A DNA stretch of 64,000 bases from Ceratodon purpureus (lineage: Eukaryota > Streptophyta > Bryopsida > Pseudoditrichales > Ditrichaceae). Each line of letters begins with the position of its first letter. Within the stretch, counting starts at the first letter, position 1. The notes below the pieces were generated by a model that did no database searches, was not told the origin of the DNA, and saw nothing but the letters and a program-made list of their open reading frames with translations. The DNA is taken from assembly GCA_014871385.1 (NCBI GenBank), contig CM026429.1, positions 16,410,751-16,474,750 of the forward strand, given 5' to 3'. A program made the position numbers and the translations under genes. Of this stretch, positions 34,672 through 46,810 are shown in pieces.

Positions 34672-36469
34672 TCTCTCGGAATTGGTAAAATCACTTCGAG
34701 CATCACCTTCAATGCTAGCAGCTGCCGACTACTCCTACACAAGGATCATTTATCGACTCAGTCACTTCAGATACATACACCAGGTGGAAAAGATTGGGAG
34801 AACAAACCACTAGAAGTGCCAGCGATCACTTGCAAGCTCAACCTAAATTCGAAGAAAACTAAACAATAGCTACATGACACAGAAAAGTAGAGAATTTCAT
34901 TTGCTTCATAAAGATCAGCTATGACCTACAATTGCTCTTCTTCTCTACCGACAATGTTCCAATATTTCCGTTTCCTGACGACAACTAGAAAGCTGCAATC
35001 AGAGAATTAATTCTCATGCTACTACAGATGAGAGGTGGATCCTGTCCTACCAGTGTATCCGTCTGAATTCCTCACACACAGGGTATCTCTAAAAATACTC
35101 AACAAAACAACCAAATTCCAAAACTCCGGCGCCCTGCTTTTTCTAAATCGAAGTTTCAGGTGAACAGAGTTGTGCTAATAATTCTATACAAATTGTCCTT
35201 CCAGTGCACAACCAAGTTAACCGTTCACTTGACCGAGACTTAAACAAGGACCATAGCCCACAAAAAAAGCCAAGTTCTTCCAATACCGCTTTGCCAACTT
35301 GGAGCACAAACACGAGCACCCGAAGCCACCAACAGATCTACTAAATCACAAAGCACAAACAAAAGCAATCAAAAGTAAGAGACTCACCCAAAGAGAAACC
35401 GCAGCGCAAAACTCCACGCCTCAGAAACTCCAGGATCTCGGAACCGCCCTACCGACTGCTCCACTCGACGCTCTAATTCTCCCCCTCCCTATACCTCTAC
35501 CTCCCCCCCTCGCCCCCGCCAGCCCACCCACTCCCACAATGCATCTCAAAACCAAAACCGGATCTCCAAAAACCTCCCGCCCACACCGCCGCCTCGTCTC
35601 CTACGCCACCATCACTCACACCACCCCCTCCTCACCTCACCTCACCTCACCTCACCTCCAACTACTACCCACCCCACCACCAGTCGGTAAGAGCCCAAAA
35701 AAAAAACCACGAGTCGAATGCGGAAGCGATGAGCCCCACAAAAGCGTAAAAGCCGAAACAAAAACCGGAAACGCCACAAGGCCACCCTTTTTAAGCCCTA
35801 CACAGACGCCGTAACTGTGCCTGACACCTTACTAGGGCTGCAGATCACCCTGACACATATGACATACCCCAGCACCTACACTCCACTCCACCAAACCACA
35901 ACAGAAAGCTCTCTCAAGCGAGTAAACGTAAACAAACAACTCCAAGGCCGAAACTTTGCAGCTGGAAGCAGCTCCCTGTAAACGCACACAAAACCTCCAC
36001 CTTTAAACCCAAACTATCTATCCCACATGTGACCCTGGATCCAACCACATCAGGTATATAATACAAGAGTAATATACAACACCCTGAGCTTGGATCTAAG
36101 AAGACAGGTTGTAATACAAGAGTGGTACAAGAGTGATACAGGAGCAAGTTGTAACAACCTGGGCCAGCTGAGCTTGGGTGTAAGATTAACTAGAGATGGA
36201 GCGAGGTGAGCATGAGATGGGAATTGAGTATGAGAGTGGAGTGGGGTGTGGCAGATTGAGAGATGGGAATAAGGTGATCGGTTGCAGTGATGGTGATCGA
36301 TGTTCGATGTGGTGGGGGAGGCGCAAGAGCAGGTATGGGGAGTGAAGACTGTGGCACGAAGTGGTAGTACGCGGTAGCGGGAGTCGTGGATGATTCTCGT
36401 CGTGGAGCGTGCCTGCTGGCAGGCTGCCACCTGGGCCGGCACGTCGCACCTCATCCAGTCTGGCGACAG
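34672..36469. other. Upstream region of the SH3P gene with a C/T-rich leader-like block
   Basis: About 35.43-35.68 kb on the plus strand is rich in C and CT, with a CTCAC repeat at 35631-35658; on the gene's strand this is a GA/GT-rich leader or promoter. Short open frames there are low-complexity and unsupported. A local imperfect duplication around ACAAGAGTG and GAGCTTGG lies near 36065-36180. Confidence 0.4.
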
Positions 36470-36605
36470 TCGGACGGATGCTGATTATGGATGCTAATTG
36501 CGAGGGATGGATGTTAATTACGTGTGTTGCCAGTGTTGATTACGTGGAATGGATGCTAATTACGTTTTTGGATGTTAATTACATGGGATGGATGTTGATT
36601 AGTTC
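36470..36605. repeat. Imperfect GGATG(T/C)TAATTACG repeats
   Basis: Variants of GGATGTTAATTACGTG recur about seven times at irregular 20-30 bp spacing (near 36477, 36490, 36508, 36549, 36569, 36588). They are diverged and fall outside any gene. A decayed minisatellite is the simplest reading. Confidence 0.6.
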
Positions 36606-39600
36606 GTGGAGTCGTTGAGTATGGTAAGAATTTGGGCATGTTTGCTTTATGCCTTGGAGAAGTGTCGCTTTGGTTGCTGAGGACATCATTCTTTGGCATG
36701 CACATCTTTTTAGCAGCTCTTGTACTGTGTTCTTTTTCCTAAATTCTTCGTGAATGAAGCTTGACTTGAAAGAAGCATGTAGTTTTCCACTAAAAATTAA
36801 TAAGACGACTTCTGTTTAGAATGTTATTAAATCGAAAAAGGTAAAGTTTAGTTGTAAAATAAATTATGCCATATATTTCCGAAAACCATCGTTTGGATGA
36901 CATGCGAGTAAGTTACGAATTTCGAACGGTTTTTGGGATGGGTCTTAATAACCGTCACTAAATTCTAGTCACAAGATGTTGTTATAAGCTCTCTAATGAT
37001 TCCAAAGGTTCTAAATATCATGGTTTCCAACATGCAAACCATGTTTTGAACAGTTTGTTTTAGCAGCCCCAATTACTCACAGTATTTTATCCAAGTGGGT
37101 GTGGAATCAACGCAGTGCCAGCGAGTGTCCTGCGCAGTTTCATACCGTCTGGAGGTATAGTGAGTTTTTAAATCACCGTCGGAGACAACATGAGGGTGGA
37201 GCCCCATGTTTTGGGGGAGCATTGAATGTTTCTGGTGAACCAATTGGCTTCAAACAAACTCCACCACTCCAAGTTAGGTTAAGTGAGTGCAACCAACGCA
37301 ACTCAAGGGAATTGTTGGAACTCTGCTGTTCTGTTCTGAGGTGCCTTGAGTAAGTTGGTAGGTGACAGGTAATTGGGCAACTTTCCACTGAGTTTTGTAC
37401 TGTATTAGCCCACCTTGTAGAATTGAGCAACACGGCCTACACCGTCTGTACCGAGTCATGGACAAAATGAACAAGTCTTCCTTGCTAGGCCCAACTCAGA
37501 AATGGCGTTGACTTTTGGGTGAGAGGGTTAGTGATATTTTTTTCAATTTTTGTGTGCTGCCCAAGGTTTTTTCCCTATGTGCATGTGATACCGTATCACC
37601 ATTGCAGGTTCGTTCATAAATAATTCCCAAAAAAAAAACACAAAAATATGGAAATTATTTAAGACCAAAAAAAAAAAAAAACATAGAATAAATTGTTTTT
37701 TGTGATATTTTGTTATAATTAACCCCTAAAGCATTTGGCCATAAAATCCCAAATTCTGCCACAAATCTGCCATGTTTTAGTTCAAGGTAGAATTATGCAA
37801 ACTTGAACGTATTTAGGAGACTCTAACCTTAGGATCTAGTACCTAACTTGTACATGTATGTGTACACAAAATTTTAGACTGTAACTCCTCACCATTTAGA
37901 AGATCGTAAGGTTTGAACTTGAGTGAAAAGTTTTTTTTGGTCCTGCCCGGCAGGGACAGCCACACTTCGGAGAGTAAAACAGTCCATTTTTGAAGATTGC
38001 ATGGGTGGAGGATCATAAGTTTTGGATTCTAAAGTGAGTTGGGAGTATGCTCAAAAAAATTGAAGACAAGACAACACACCGAAGCATTGAAAACCACATT
38101 TCCAGTGACGAGAGTCAATTGAAATGCATATACACTACCTCTTTTTCCACACTACAAATGCCTAAGAAGATCATCTATTTTTTGAAATCCGAACGGTGTA
38201 CACATGCATTTGTATGGAATAGAAATTTTAGAGGAAAGAAATCCAAAAAATAAATAAATCCAAAATAGATATGAATTTTACAGTGGTTTAGGAGGAGAAA
38301 ATGGTGAAGGAAAATTGGGTGACGAAGGTGACCCAATCACTGTAGATTTGTCTTGACAGTTTTTATAAAACTTGAAGCTTGGACTGAGTATATCTCAAGA
38401 TCCGTACGGTCAAAGTTTACAAAACTTGGTACATAGACTATTTGGATGGTTTTGAACAAGACCTACGGTTGGATTTTTCAAAATCAAGTTTTAAAAAAAA
38501 ATTGTGAAACGATTTCAGAAAAGATCATTTGGAAGTCACTGTAGACTTTCACAGATTTGGTACACCACTCCAATCGACCATAAACCTGCCCGAGCTGCCC
38601 TGAATTGAATTTTGACCTTTAAACACCAATTATTTCTTAACCACGGGCCCGATGGAAGTAAAATCTAGTCTTGCTAAAAAGATATGACAATTTCCCATGT
38701 TGTGCCAAAGTTACAGCCACATCCGATAAAATGTGACTCATAGGGAGCCTGACCGGACCCTAAATCATACCAAAACTGTTGAGTTGATGCTTTAGGGGTT
38801 AAGCCATTTGAGATTATTTTAATGATTTTTTGCTAAGAAGAATTTAATAAAATCAATTTTTGAGGGACAAATCTTATTTTCGAAAATGAACAAATATTTG
38901 TGGAACACGGAACGAATCTGCTATTGTCTTACGTTATTAGAGTGATATTGGCATGATACTTTGGTGATAACATGTTGATATGCAAGTAATACCTTGGTTA
39001 TATTATTTGACATACTTTTGGTATTTGGCTATTTTTTCTCATGTGTTCAAATGGTTTTTTTAAATGAATCCTAACAACCAATTTTGTAGTGAAGCAATTT
39101 GGTAGTAGCAAATAGTTAGTGAAAAAAGTAGTGGAAGGATTGTTACTTGTAACATTGAATAGTACATGAAGGCTTATGCAAATCAATGGATGTTTCATTT
39201 GAATTCCTTGTAATGGATATTTTGACAATTTAAAAAGTATCTTTATAAAAATATATAAAAATGTGTATGTTTTACACACTCAGATGTTTACACAATATAT
39301 AAATATTTGTAGATGAGGTAATCACTCATAGAGGTGATTTAAATAACCTAAGGAATATTTAACTTTAAATAATAAAATGGATTTAATTCTTTGAACCAAC
39401 ATTGGATTTTTGGATATTATAGAAGTAATACAATAGCTTTTAAAATAAAAATGTAATAATTTATTTGGAATTGATGATCTTTACTTGTCAATTATAATAT
39501 GATAATAAATAAAAATATTGCCCAAATTATAGATATACAAGCCATTTCATTCTAATAGCTCACCATTTGTATAAAACTTTAATTTTAATTGCACCAATAT

Positions 39601-42340
39601 TAAAGATACAACTAATAAGGAGATTTGAGAAAATTTAACAGAACTATTAAAGTTTTAGAAAAGTATAACCTATGAGACTTAAAATAAATGCAATACCCAA
39701 TCTAAGTGAAGAAAGAAACAAGTATTTGTCAAATTTTAAAAACCTTTATTACCAAAATTTTATTTTTATTTAATTTTAAGTATTTTCAAATCAACATTTT
39801 CCATTGAGAAGGCCTAAATGGTTTTACAATATCTACAAGCCTATATTTTCCATAGATGAATCCATCTATAGTTGTCAATCTCATAATTTTTCACATATGT
39901 AAGTCTAAGTTGAATTTAAGCTAAAATAAATCAATTATCTATTTATAAAATACTATGATTTAATTATAGACAGTTTTAATACGCTTCATACTTTTGAAGT
40001 TTATATTTATACAAGAAAAGAACAACCCATATATGTAACAATTTCGAAAACAAATGTTGAATCTACAAATTTTGGGATGTAATGATAAATCCCATTATTC
40101 ATTAGTGGAAAAACAATCCTCAAAAGACCAAACACATTTTACAAAACTTAACCCCTAAATTTCCTTGAGTTTTTGAGAGCTTGAATCCTCAAAACTGCAA
40201 TTTTTTACCACTATGTCCTCTCAACGATATGAAACAAATTTTTTAACTTTTTTTGGAAATTAAACTGTAAGATCTTGTTCCTAACCCTATTTGAAGAATT
40301 GATCAAAATTTCAACCGTTGGATGTTTTTTATTAGTGAGATCATAGTGTTCAAAGATTCAGCAAATATTTTTTTCGGCCTTGGCTAAGAAGCATGGTGCA
40401 AATGGGCCAAAGGGAGACTTGATGATTATTACTTCAAACATTTTGGTCACATTTTTTTCCATGTAGCTAACTAGGTTAGGTATGCTCATGCAAAAATTTA
40501 GGCCAAAAAAACGCTTTTTAGACCTTTCATAAAAATTATTTTCTGTAAGAAGGTATAAAACTGATAATACAGTAAAACATGCATTACAAAAACAATTTGT
40601 GAGCTAAAGAAAAAGTGAATGGTGAGTAGGTACCTTTATAAAGTTTTGATTTTCAGAAAAAACAATTTAAAAAAAATTCAGAGATCTCGAATTTTGACAA
40701 ATTTTTAAAGGAAAAATTCAAAAATTACTAAAAACTTTGAAGCTTGTCTTTGTAAGTTTTCGAGGCTGCCCTTGTAAAATTGGTAAACTTTTTGACTTGG
40801 GTCACTATGAAATTTGAGTAGTGATTTGGTTATGAACATATTTAAATTTTTGTTTTTTTAAAAAGACCTAATTTTAGACTGCCCTTTTTGGACTTGAAAC
40901 CTAAAATTTCTAGATGAAGGTTCTAAAATTGGAATTTGGCTTCAAATTTTTTAACCACATAGACCTCACTGTAAAGGGAGTATCCAATAAAAATCTTGAA
41001 AAAAAATATTACTTTTAACCTCCCCATCTAGGCTGCCCAAATTTGCGAAAACCCATTTTGGGATTTAAGGATAGTTAGGGGTTAAATGTATTAGAATACA
41101 TGATTCCCCTAATTCCAATGAAGTTTATTTCAAAAAAGAAACTATGAATCATAATAATTTGAATTATCTATATAATTACAAGTTCAAAGATTTATCAAAT
41201 GTTTGTAAAGGGCCTTGTTTTTCACAATTCTCTAAATACATATTTTCCATGTAATATGTTTTTCGTTCCTCACAAGTCATCCAAAATAGTGCCACAGACT
41301 GTTTTGGTCCTCGAGGTGTTTTAGAGGAAAAGTAAGGTGCTCCTACCTTACAGGCTTGTGGTCCCATACATTTATTTGGCAGTGGCACACATGTACACAA
41401 GAGGCACCTGAGTCGTGATTCAGTTTGGTTCCAGATGCTTACCCACATGGGGGCACAGTTTGTATCCGTACATCTTTGTTACAACCCTATTGAAGTTATG
41501 AATTGCGAAGCTTTTTAAATCCTTCAGCCTGTCTCCCTCCCAGTAGTTTGTCTTCAAAAAGAGTCTTCATCTACCAAAATGATAATTCTTCAGCTGCATG
41601 CAGAAGTATCACGGAATGTCTCTCTTTCCTACCAAGCCAGTTCCAAAATGTGCAATTCTTTGAATGTGTCCAGAAATGCAAACTTTGGCCCACAATGTGA
41701 GCATGCAAGTACGTATGGTGGCCTGCTTATTCAACACGACGTTCTTCCCTTTTTCAACATGATGTTCTTCTCTCAGAATGCTCATCATTCATCTCCAAAT
41801 AAAAAGTCATTGAGCAAGTACATAGTACGAGCCAGATTTCACCTCCTAACTTCCCTGAATCCTCAACGTCTGTTGAAGTCATATGGGTTAATAATTCTGT
41901 TCTGTGTTTTTAAGGATTAGACTATATTTGACCTACATAATTGGAAAATTTAGATACAAGTTGGTTTGAACGTAGTTCAAAATGGTCAAATTAATCCAAA
42001 ATTACTTTAATCATCAAACACCAAAGTCTTCAAAAAATATGGTTCATTGTTAACCCCTTAAGGTTCTTGACCATTTCTCATCAAAAAACATTCTAAAATG
42101 CCATTTTTGTATTTTTGTATTTCTTTGATGGGAGCACCCCAAAACTTCTCTACTGATGTAGTGTTTAGACCACACTAACCACCACAACGTTCACCTCGTT
42201 TCTGCTCAAAGAGAAGAGGTTTACTGCTGCACATACATCTAATCCCTCCGCTTTGCAGCACATGCCAAGCAGACATTCCAAGGATGTACTTAATCATTCA
42301 TGGCTGAATCTCTTGATTGCATACGCTTCCCAAGCAGTCT
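36606..42340. other. Long AT-rich intergenic stretch
   Basis: About 5.7 kb of AT-rich DNA without a recognisable gene. The motif TTAACCCCTAAA or its complement recurs near 37721, 38788, 40148 and 41079, with a related form near 42051. Long A runs lie near 37630-37680. Open frames of up to 113 codons (for example 41579-41920) resemble nothing known. Confidence 0.45.
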
Positions 42341-42371
42341 AAAACCCTAAACCCTAGCCCTAAACCCTAAA
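42341..42371. repeat. Short telomere-type array (CCCTAAA) touching the MPP10 stop codon
   Basis: The plus strand reads AAAACCCTAAACCCTAGCCC followed by TAAACCCTAAAG: four CCCTAAA-type units with one variant. The MPP10 stop codon TAG (42369-42367 on the minus strand) is part of the outermost TTTAGGG unit, so the array forms the first bases of the 3' UTR. Confidence 0.85.
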
Positions 42372-44289
42372 GCTTCAATATCGAAGCATTCAGTGCAGGC
42401 TTGTCAGCTTTGTCAAATTTCACAGCCTTGTTGCCGCTCTCTCGAGCTTTGTCCAATTCAGCAAAAACCTTGCTAGATTTGGAGAAAGATGAGGTGGTCC
42501 GTTTGTCCTTCAAAGGTGTTGCCTTGACGTTTAATTCCTTGAGTGAATCCTTAATCACTGGACCATTCTGCATTCGAAGTTTCTTGAGGTTCTCTGCTGC
42601 ATCCTTGGCTCCTTTCCTCTTCCTTTTCTTCTGGGCTCTGCGTCTCTGCCTCTCCTCCGGGAGAAGCTCACTCTCTCCCTTGATCAGACCTCCGGCGTTC
42701 TTGTACACCTCCTCCGGGGCCAGCATGGATGCATCCGATACTGCAGTCGGAGCAACCTCTTCCATAGCAAGTGCTGGTACATCGATCTTCACTTCCATTT
42801 CTTCCACAGCGGGTTTAGAAGCGAAGTGGAAGTGAGAAAGAGCGTCAAGCTTGTGACATAAATTCTTGAACAAAATTGTTGCCTCCGCTTGTAAAGCCTC
42901 CATAGCAGGCGTGGCAGCAACTGCTAGACCGGTACTCTCCATATATTCTTGCGCATAAATCTCTCCAAGACCCTTCTTACTTTTTTCTTCGTCCATTTCG
43001 ATGCGTTCTTTGGGAGCAGCGGTAGCTGGTGCAAGTCTTGGTTGAGGATCATCGAAGTTTTCCTCGATAATGCGCCTCCGAATGATATCTTCGAGTGATT
43101 GTGTTACTTCCTCTGTAATAACTGGGGCTGGACGAGCACCATGCTCGAATTCCAACTCAACCTCCAAAGCACTATTCTTTGACCTTCTAGATGCTGATAC
43201 CTCGCCTTGCATTGTCCAGTCTTTAGACTCCGAATTAGCCTTTTCAAGCTGCTCGATACGTCTCTTTGTTTTCCCCTGCTGTCTTTCATGTGAAGAAAGT
43301 TTCTTCGTCTCCAGAGGTTCAATATCCATAGTTGCTGCTTCCTCGTCGTCGTCATCATCCTCCTCTTCACCTTCATCACCTTCTCCAAAGTCATCCTCTT
43401 CAAGCTCATCATCGCTGCTTCGCTTATCAGAGGGCTCGGATTTTTGCTTCTTAACTTTTCCAATAAAATCCGAATATTTTGGTCCCCATGTACTATCAAC
43501 AATTTCCTTACTTGCCAATTTTGCAGAGAAGTCAAATGCTTCACCCACCTCAAGATCTTCATCATCTTCCTCTTCATCAAACTCGCTAAGTGCTTCACCA
43601 TCGTCGTCATCTCCTTCTTCATCACCATCATCATCGTCCTCCTCAGCAATACCAGCATCCTCTGCATCAGCCCGATCAAGAAATTTCTCCATCTCCGATA
43701 GCTTCAAAAACTTGTCTTCAACAACCTTCTTCTCCTCTTCATCATAATCAGAATACTCCTCCTCTGGTTCAGAAACTTCTTCCGCTTCATCTTCGTCGTC
43801 AAAATCATTTCCATCTTCGTCTTCACCATCTGAGCCTGACATTTCTCCACCGTCTAGATCCTCGCTTTGGTCATCCTCAAACGCGCGCTTCTTCTCTTCG
43901 GAAAAACCACCCGCATCTGCCTTCTTATCACCCAACCGAAAGAACTTCAGCTGCGGCGTCCCCTCCAACTTCCTCAGAGACTTGTTAATCTTATCCAATG
44001 TAGGGGTCGCCTGCAAGTCAATCTGCTGCCATATCTGCTCCGAGTCGAAATTCTCTGTGAGCAATTTCCCGAGCTCCGACTCCGTGTGTGCCCCCAAAAC
44101 GGAGAACAGATACTCCGACGCTGTCCTCGCGGTCGTCACAAGCTCAGGCGTGGCAGACAGCCATAGCTTAGGGTCCGCGCTTCCCACAACCTCCAAGCTC
44201 TTGAACCCCGACACCACATGCTTCTGCCCCGCTGCCTCCTTCTTCTTCAACGCCATCCGCTCCCCCGTCCCCATGACCACAGTCCACAA
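42367..44289 (-). CDS. MPP10: U3 small nucleolar ribonucleoprotein MPP10
   Basis: Single open frame of 640 residues; yeast and human MPP10 are about 590-680. Matching segments in order are ENFDSEQIWQQIDLQ near the N-terminus, long acidic D/E tracts, DKFLKLSEMEKFLDRAD, WGPKYSDFIGKVKK, WTMQGEVSASRRSKNSALE, then EHGARPAPVITEEVTQSLED and IRRRIIEENFDD, EIYAQEYME, KLDALSHFHFASKP, and AMEEVAPTAVSDASMLAPEE. The C-terminus is basic. MPP10 forms a complex with IMP3 and IMP4 within the nucleolar SSU processome and is needed for 18S rRNA maturation. Three ATGs lie close together at the start (44289, 44274, 44256); the longest is given, but MGTGER or MALKKK are equally plausible. The leader contains telo-box motifs, a known mark of plant ribosome-biogenesis genes. 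Confidence 0.95.
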   Translation of the reverse strand: MWTVVMGTGERMALKKKEAAGQKHVVSGFKSLEVVGSADPKLWLSATPELVTTARTASEYLFSVLGAHTESELGKLLTENFDSEQIWQQIDLQATPTLDKINKSLRKLEGTPQLKFFRLGDKKADAGGFSEEKKRAFEDDQSEDLDGGEMSGSDGEDEDGNDFDDEDEAEEVSEPEEEYSDYDEEEKKVVEDKFLKLSEMEKFLDRADAEDAGIAEEDDDDGDEEGDDDDGEALSEFDEEEDDEDLEVGEAFDFSAKLASKEIVDSTWGPKYSDFIGKVKKQKSEPSDKRSSDDELEEDDFGEGDEGEEEDDDDDEEAATMDIEPLETKKLSSHERQQGKTKRRIEQLEKANSESKDWTMQGEVSASRRSKNSALEVELEFEHGARPAPVITEEVTQSLEDIIRRRIIEENFDDPQPRLAPATAAPKERIEMDEEKSKKGLGEIYAQEYMESTGLAVAATPAMEALQAEATILFKNLCHKLDALSHFHFASKPAVEEMEVKIDVPALAMEEVAPTAVSDASMLAPEEVYKNAGGLIKGESELLPEERQRRRAQKKRKRKGAKDAAENLKKLRMQNGPVIKDSLKELNVKATPLKDKRTTSSFSKSSKVFAELDKARESGNKAVKFDKADKPALNASILKL

Positions 44290-44680
44290 ATCCCTTCACT
44301 GTCCACAAATCCCCGCTGCTATCTCTACGCCTTCGAAGACCAACAACATCTCCTTCCGACAAAAAACTCAGGCTCTCTGTCTCTCTCTCTCTCAACTCCG
44401 ACACCCTAACATCATGCCAACTCCACGCCTTCGAAGACCAAAACCATCTCCTTCCGTCACAAAATTCAGGCTCTCTGTCTCTCTCCCTCTCTCTCTCTAT
44501 CAACTCCGAAACCCTAACATCATGCCAACTCCACGCCTTCGAAGACCAAAACCATCTCTTCCGACATAAAACTCAGGCTCTCTGTCTCTCTCTCTCCCTC
44601 TCAACTCCAAAACCCTAACATCACACCTTCTACACATATAGAGCCGAAGCTTAAACCTTAAACCCTAAACCCTCTAAACT
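44290..44680 (-). promoter_or_regulatory. MPP10 leader/promoter with tandem repeats and telo-boxes
   Basis: Three copies of a unit of about 98-107 bp start near 44368, 44466 and 44573 (plus-strand marks TCAGGCTCTCTGTCTCTCTC and CCACGCCTTCGAAGACC). Each carries a CT-rich part and an ACCCTAACATCA part. AAACCCTAA telo-boxes occur at 44509-44517 and 44610-44618, and a longer AACCCTAAACCCT at about 44659-44671. In plants such boxes co-occur in promoters of ribosomal-protein and ribosome-biogenesis genes, so coordinated growth-linked expression of MPP10 is a reasonable inference. Confidence 0.7.
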
Positions 44681-46548
44681 ACCATTTCAAGGAATGAAGG
44701 AATATTACAAAAGTTTTTTTTGCATCTCCTGTCGTAGGATTTTGCCTAGGATTACTAAAAGATTAAGCATATAAAATTTTATTAAATTTTATTGCACCAA
44801 ATGAAAAATTATAGAGTTTGAAGTAAAAGAAATATTGTCTTTTCTTATTCTACCATAACATGATGGCTAACTTTTACTTTTTTGTGTGTGAAATCTTTTT
44901 ATTATATAGATTGGGAATTTTATAATACTATGGTGTACATAATTTTGGTTGTTCATATACCAAATTTTAGAAAAAGGTGTTGCATAAATTAAAAAAAACA
45001 TGGTTTGTATTACTGCTAGCACTCATTTTTCTTTCGTGTAAACTCAATTTGTTATAGCACATGGATCTATACACTCCAGAAAAAAGGTTTTTGTCCATTC
45101 TCGAAGTGAAAAGAAGAAATTTTTAAAAAAAACAAGATGTCTTCTTTTTTCGTGAAATAAAGAACTGTAATTTTTATATCTTAACCAAAAAGGTGCAAAA
45201 ATTTTGACTCCTCATGGAATGAAATTTTCCACAATGATAATTTCTTTTTTGAAGATCTCAAAAAAACATCATATTAGGTGTTGTATAAAAAATCCCATAG
45301 GTAGTTGGAGGATGTAACAAAAAATTGGAGCTGCCTAAAGAATACGAAAACTTCTTTGGACACCATAAATAGTTTCTCCAATGTATTATGGAAAAAATAA
45401 TAATGTTCCCGCAGAGCTTTTGCAATTCTTTACTTCTACAAAACATTTCAATAAGTAACATCCAAATTTAACATTATAGGTACGTGCTCGAAAAGTAAAA
45501 AAATCCAATTGTAGATAATTGTCCATTAGACGTTAAACAAATTAAGAGTGTCTAATATAATGTTTATTGGACTTAAATTATTAAGAATAAAGACTATTCT
45601 AAATTTTCTAAATTTTAAAGATATTGCTTTCTCTTTCTTCTACTAAACAATTTAGCATTTTAAGATAATTTTTTTTTTAAATATACATAGATCATCTGTA
45701 AATATGATTATTGCGTATATCTAAAGTAAGTTGTTGCATAATTTGGACAACAATTTTATATTCAAAAGATTTTATATTCATTTTAAATTGTAAATTTTGA
45801 TTTGTAAATTAAGTAACATTGGACTACTACATGGAGTGACTAGATTCCTACAAGCATAGGGATTGGTTCTATTACTCCCAATTTAATTCTTTGACATCCA
45901 AGTAACCACCTTGTAGGCTTGTAGTCATTAGTGTGTTAAAAATGCATCTTCTAGAAAAATAAAATTTAAATTTGGAGTTGTAGGACTATCAAAATGCGTA
46001 TAGATAAAATGAAAAAATATTGCAAACTTTAAAAAATATGGAAATTTCTTATAAATACAGCACATGGACTATGTGGTGTTTCTTATGTTTAGAAGCTTTT
46101 TTATCTTGTTTTAATTTATTTACTTAATTATTTTATTTTATAATTAATATGTTCTTCGTGTTCTTTTTTAATTTCATGTTCTATAAGTATAGGTATTCTA
46201 ACTCCTTTCACTTTTTAACATATCATTTTTTTTTGCCTTAATCCTTATACTAATAAGTTAATTTTGACTTGTAAAATTCACATTGGTTATGTCTGAATAT
46301 GTTCTTGATATAGAAGATTACAACCAGAAAAGTATTGATGTAGGTCACTATTCAACTTTGCAGCTTTTTGAAATTTTAATCCAAAATTTGTTTAAGTTTG
46401 AAGTCACACATCCTCCAAAATCTCATTTTTGAATGTGCACTATACAATTAAAAGACATACTATAATTTTTCAATCCCTCATGTTGATCTTGCCAAGGTTT
46501 AATGGGCACTTGTTTGATTAAGGTATGCTTACATTTATATGGTGGAAT
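44681..46548. other. AT-rich spacer
   Basis: No gene recognised. Mostly A/T-rich with many short homopolymer runs. Confidence 0.45.
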
Positions 46549-46810
46549 ATTAAAATAATATGACTAATTTCAACAAAGAGAATTTAAAAAAATTCACCTA
46601 AAAAATGTGGTTTCTCCAAAACTGCTATGGGCATCAAAGGGTTAAGTGTGTAGTGGGTACCGGGTCATTGACATTAACATTACGAGTTTGTGACCTACAT
46701 TAAAATAATATGACTAATTTAATGCCTGTCTGGTGGGCACCGGGCCATTGACATTACGAACGGACACTTAATTCACACCAACCCTGGTAAAGGGTTGGTG
46801 TTTCTATCTG
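46549..46810. repeat. Partly duplicated segment with a hairpin
   Basis: TTAAAATAATATGACTAATT occurs near 46549 and again near 46700. GTAGTGGGTACCGGGTCATTGACATT-type sequence at about 46650 recurs as GGTGGGCACCGGGCCATTGACATT at about 46732. A 9-bp stem hairpin CACCAACCC..GGGTTGGTG lies at 46776-46800. The arrangement suggests a rearranged short repeat, but no terminal structure or target duplication was found. Confidence 0.5.

Noticed and set aside
35299-35814. A 171-codon plus-strand frame rich in P, T, H and K
   Set aside because: Low-complexity translation of the C-rich block upstream of SH3P; no domain.
43070-43747. A long serine-rich plus-strand frame opposite MPP10
   Set aside because: It is the complement of the acidic GAN codon tracts of MPP10 and has no independent support.
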